Source: Mycobacterium sp. Marseille-P9652 (GTDB lineage: Bacteria > Actinomycetota > Actinomycetes > Mycobacteriales > Mycobacteriaceae). Taken from it: a stretch of DNA of 64,000 nt. Positions 59,031 to 64,000 of the stretch are shown piece after piece. Within the stretch, counting starts at the first letter, position 1; every line of letters begins with the position of its first letter. The translations under genes and the position numbers were made by a program. The notes below the pieces were generated by a model that ran no database searches, was not told the origin of the DNA, and saw only the letters and a program-made list of their open reading frames with translations. The stretch spans positions 1-64,000 of the forward strand of contig NZ_CACRUY010000004.1 of assembly GCF_902652685.1 (NCBI RefSeq), written 5' to 3'.

Positions 59031-60284
59031 GTGACCGAGGTCGGAGCGTCGAGGGGGCCCGTCGCGCGCGGGAGCGTGGCCAGGGTCGGCACCGCCACCG
59101 CGGTGACCGCGCTGTGCGGCTATGCCGTGATCTACCTGGCGGCGGTGAACCTCGCCCCCGGCGGATTCTCGATATTCGGGGTGTTCTGGGGCGCGTTCGG
59201 CCTGGCCACCGGCGCCGCCTTCGGTCTGCTGCAGGAGACGACCCGGGAGGTGCGCTCGGCGCGGTACGTCGACGACGTCGCGGCGACGGGGCGGATCCAT
59301 CCGCTGCGGGTCGCCGCGCTGGTGGGCGTGGGCGCCGCCGTCGTCATCGCCGGCAGCTCACCGTTGTGGAGCGGGCGGGTGTTCGTCGAGGCGCGGTGGT
59401 TGTCGGTGGCCCTGCTCAGCGTGGGGCTGGCCGGCTTCTGCGTGCACGCCACGCTGCTGGGCTTGCTGGCCGGCACCGACCGCTGGACACCCTACGGCGC
59501 GTTGATGGTGACCGACGCGGTCATGCGGGTGGCGATCGCGGCGGCGACGTTCGTCCTCGGCTGGGGCCTGACCGGCTTCCTGTGGGCCACCGTGGCGGGT
59601 TCGGTGGCGTGGCTGACGATGCTGGCGGCGCCGACGGCCGCGCGCGCCGCGGCGCGCCTCCTGACGCCGGGCAGCACCGCGACATTCCTGCGCGGCGCCG
59701 CCCACTCGATCACCGCCGCGGGCGCCAGCGCGGTCCTGGTGATGGGTTTCCCGGTGTTGCTGAAGCTGACCAGCAGCCAGCTCGGCGCGCAGGGCGGCGT
59801 GATCATCCTTGCGGTCACGCTGACCCGCGCCCCGTTGCTGGTCCCGCTGACCGCTATGCAGGGAAATCTCATCGCCCACTTCGTCGACGAGCGCAGCGAC
59901 CGCATCCGCGCGCTGCTCGCCCCGGCCGGGATCATCGGCGGGATCGGCGCGGTCGGCGTCGTCGCGGCCAGTCTCGTCGGGCCGTGGTTGCTGCGGGTGG
60001 CGTTCGGCCCGCAATACCTGGCCGGCGGCGCCCTGCTGGCGTGGCTGACGGGCGCCGCCGTCGCGATCGCCATGCTGACCCTCACCGGAGCGGCGACGGT
60101 CGCTGCGGCGCTGCACCGGGCGTATTCGCTCGGGTGGGTGGGCGCGACCGTGGCGTCGGGCTTACTGCTGCTGCTGCCGCTGCCGCTGCCCACGCGCACC
60201 GTGGTCGCCCTGCTGTGCGGGCCCTTGGTGGGAATCGGGGTCCATCTGTTGGCGCTGGCGCGCGCCGGACGCCCGATGGGCTGA
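59031..60284 (+). CDS. Polysaccharide-flippase-like membrane protein (Rv3630-like)
   Basis: 417 residues with about 12-14 membrane segments, resembling Wzx/MOP-superfamily lipid-linked sugar flippases: ALCGYAVIYLAAVNLAPGGFSIFGVFWGAFGLATGAAFGLLQETTREV at the N-terminus. GTG start; a short GC hairpin CGGCCC-AGC-GGGCCG (59002-59016) lies before it. First gene of the polyprenyl-phosphate galactosamine block, so it may flip that lipid across the membrane; this role is inferred. Confidence 0.85.
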   Translation: MTEVGASRGPVARGSVARVGTATAVTALCGYAVIYLAAVNLAPGGFSIFGVFWGAFGLATGAAFGLLQETTREVRSARYVDDVAATGRIHPLRVAALVGVGAAVVIAGSSPLWSGRVFVEARWLSVALLSVGLAGFCVHATLLGLLAGTDRWTPYGALMVTDAVMRVAIAAATFVLGWGLTGFLWATVAGSVAWLTMLAAPTAARAAARLLTPGSTATFLRGAAHSITAAGASAVLVMGFPVLLKLTSSQLGAQGGVIILAVTLTRAPLLVPLTAMQGNLIAHFVDERSDRIRALLAPAGIIGGIGAVGVVAASLVGPWLLRVAFGPQYLAGGALLAWLTGAAVAIAMLTLTGAATVAAALHRAYSLGWVGATVASGLLLLLPLPLPTRTVVALLCGPLVGIGVHLLALARAGRPMG

Positions 60285-60307
60285 TCGTGGCTAACCTTGT
60301 GGGCTAA

Positions 60308-61018
60308 ATGGCCACTGAAACGCACTACCCCGGGGTCTGGATCGTCGTCCCCGCCTTCAACGAAGCCGCCGTCATCGGCGAGGTGATCGCCGACCTGCGC
60401 TCGGTGTTCGACCATGTCGTGTGCGTGGACGACGGCAGCACCGACGGCACCGGCGAGATCGCCAGGCGCGCCGGCGCTCACCTGGTGCGCCACCCGATCA
60501 ACCTCGGCCAGGGCGCGGCGATCCAGACCGGCGTCGAGTACGCCCGCCGGCAGCCCGGCGCGCAGGCGTTCGCGACGTTCGACGCCGACGGCCAGCATCG
60601 GGTCAAGGACGTCGCCGCGATGATCGAACGGCTCGAGGTGGGCGACGTCGACGTCGTCATCGGGACGAGGTTCGCCGGAGCCCAAGCAGGCCCAGCCACC
60701 CGGCCGCCGCTGCTCAAGCGGATCGTGCTGCGGACCGCCGCGCGGTTGAGCCGGCGCGGGCGGCGGCTGGGCCTGACCGACACCAACAACGGCCTGCGGG
60801 TGTTCAACAAGACCGTCGCCGACGGGCTCGACATCACGATGAGTGGCATGAGCCACGCCAACGAGATCATCATGATGATCGCCGAAAACCATTGGCGCGT
60901 GGCCGAATTCCCGGTCGAAGTGCTTTATACCGAATACTCGAAGTCGAAGGGCCAGCCGCTGCTCAACGGCGTCAACATCGTCTTCGACGGGTTCCTGCGA
61001 GGAAGGACGCGACGGTGA
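60308..61018 (+). CDS. ppgS: Polyprenyl-phospho-N-acetylgalactosaminyl synthase
   Basis: GT2-family glycosyltransferase, 236 residues, orthologue of Rv3631 PpgS, which loads GalNAc from UDP-GalNAc onto polyprenyl phosphate for the galactosamine substituent of arabinogalactan (known in M. tuberculosis). Motifs: WIVVPAFNEAAVIGEVIADL, VDDGSTDGTGEIA, the metal-binding FDADGQH and IGTRFAG, and the TDTNNGLRVFNK acceptor region. Overlaps the next gene by GTGA. Confidence 0.92.
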   Translation: MATETHYPGVWIVVPAFNEAAVIGEVIADLRSVFDHVVCVDDGSTDGTGEIARRAGAHLVRHPINLGQGAAIQTGVEYARRQPGAQAFATFDADGQHRVKDVAAMIERLEVGDVDVVIGTRFAGAQAGPATRPPLLKRIVLRTAARLSRRGRRLGLTDTNNGLRVFNKTVADGLDITMSGMSHANEIIMMIAENHWRVAEFPVEVLYTEYSKSKGQPLLNGVNIVFDGFLRGRTRR

Positions 61019-61377
61019 ACTGGATCCAGGTATTGCTGATCGGAACGATCATCGCGCTGCTGGTGTACCTGCTGCGGTCGCGCCGGAGCTCCCGGTCGAA
61101 GGCGTGGGTCAAGGTCGGCTACGTGCTGTTCGTGCTGGGCGGCGTCTACGCGGTGCTGCGGCCCGACGACACGACGGTGGTCGCGCACTGGTTCGGTGTG
61201 CGCCGCGGCACCGACCTGATGCTCTACGCGCTGATCATGGCGTTCAGTTTCACCACGCTGAGCACCTACATGCGCTTCAAGGACCTGGAGCTGCGGTATG
61301 CGCGGCTGGCGCGGGCCGTGGCGCTGGAGGGCGCGACCCGTCCCGAACCCGCACCCGAGCCCTTGCCGAACGTGTAG
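61015..61377 (+). CDS. DUF2304 membrane partner of PpgS (Rv3632-like)
   Basis: 120 residues, three membrane segments (IQVLLIGTIIALLVYLL, VKVGYVLFVLGGVYAVL, TDLMLYALIMAFSFTTLST) and a charged C-terminal helix FKDLELRYARLARAVALEG. In M. tuberculosis the homologue enhances PpgS activity. GTG start at 61015 overlaps the ppgS stop, so expression is coupled. Rv3633 (phytanoyl-CoA dioxygenase-like), next in M. tuberculosis, is missing here. Confidence 0.9.
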   Translation: MNWIQVLLIGTIIALLVYLLRSRRSSRSKAWVKVGYVLFVLGGVYAVLRPDDTTVVAHWFGVRRGTDLMLYALIMAFSFTTLSTYMRFKDLELRYARLARAVALEGATRPEPAPEPLPNV

Positions 61378-61430
61378 CCACCGCGAAGAAAGCGCCGAAT
61401 TCTCGCGGTCAGTGCACGCTCGGCGAGCGG

Positions 61431-64000
<2,570 letters not shown>

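Overview
The window is GC-rich actinobacterial DNA that follows, gene by gene, the Mycobacterium tuberculosis block from about Rv3579c to Rv3635 (orthologue assignments are from memory of those proteins and their order). No PE_PGRS genes lie at the positions where M. tuberculosis carries Rv3590c and Rv3595c. The espACD block is absent between ftsH and ephA. Both gaps point to a non-tuberculous mycobacterium, most likely of the M. avium complex type. The species cannot be fixed from the sequence alone.

Layout. 1-9132: rlmB (5' end only), cysS, ispF, ispD and carD on the minus strand; lpqE, radA and disA on the plus strand; then a membrane protein, the beta-carbonic anhydrase canB, and mutY. 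9133-23213: an accessory island of two divergent operons. The minus operon encodes an ArsR-type regulator and a six-subunit hydrogenase-4/complex I-like membrane complex (homologous to Rv0081-Rv0087). The plus operon encodes a DabB/DabA inorganic-carbon pump, a PII-like protein, a carbonic-anhydrase-like protein missing its catalytic arginine, and a zinc-ribbon protein, followed by a convergent winged-helix regulator. 23214-29965: a hydrolase, mhuD and lpqF (conserved), then accessory genes: hydrolase/TetR pair with two operators, and a cobalamin-riboswitch-controlled cbtB-cbtA-phosphatase operon. 30043-45000: clpC1, lsr2, lysS, coaX-panD-panC and the folK-folB-folP-folE-ftsH cluster. 45233-52428: glyoxalase-like protein, ephA, a luciferase-like monooxygenase, an alcohol dehydrogenase, and a PE-PPE-esxW-esxV type VII secretion operon. 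53122-64000: hpt, tilS, a zincin, dacB, ppa, a DUF475 membrane protein, and a cell-wall galactosamine block (flippase, ppgS, DUF2304 partner, galE, large membrane protein cut by the window end).

How it fits together. Most of the window is core metabolism arranged in tightly overlapping operons (ATGA, GTGA or TGATG junctions). The unusual part is the island. A proton- or cation-coupled bicarbonate accumulator sits back to back with a membrane redox complex whose large subunit has lost the NiFe ligands. Three separate NuoL/M/N-type antiporter subunits are therefore encoded within about 8 kb. The PII-like protein and degenerate carbonic anhydrase next to DabA suggest sensing of inorganic carbon or adenylates. 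The shared intergenic region carries a clear promoter, a leaderless 15-codon upstream ORF coupled to dabB, and a repeated TTCGCG-type motif also found in front of the local winged-helix regulator.
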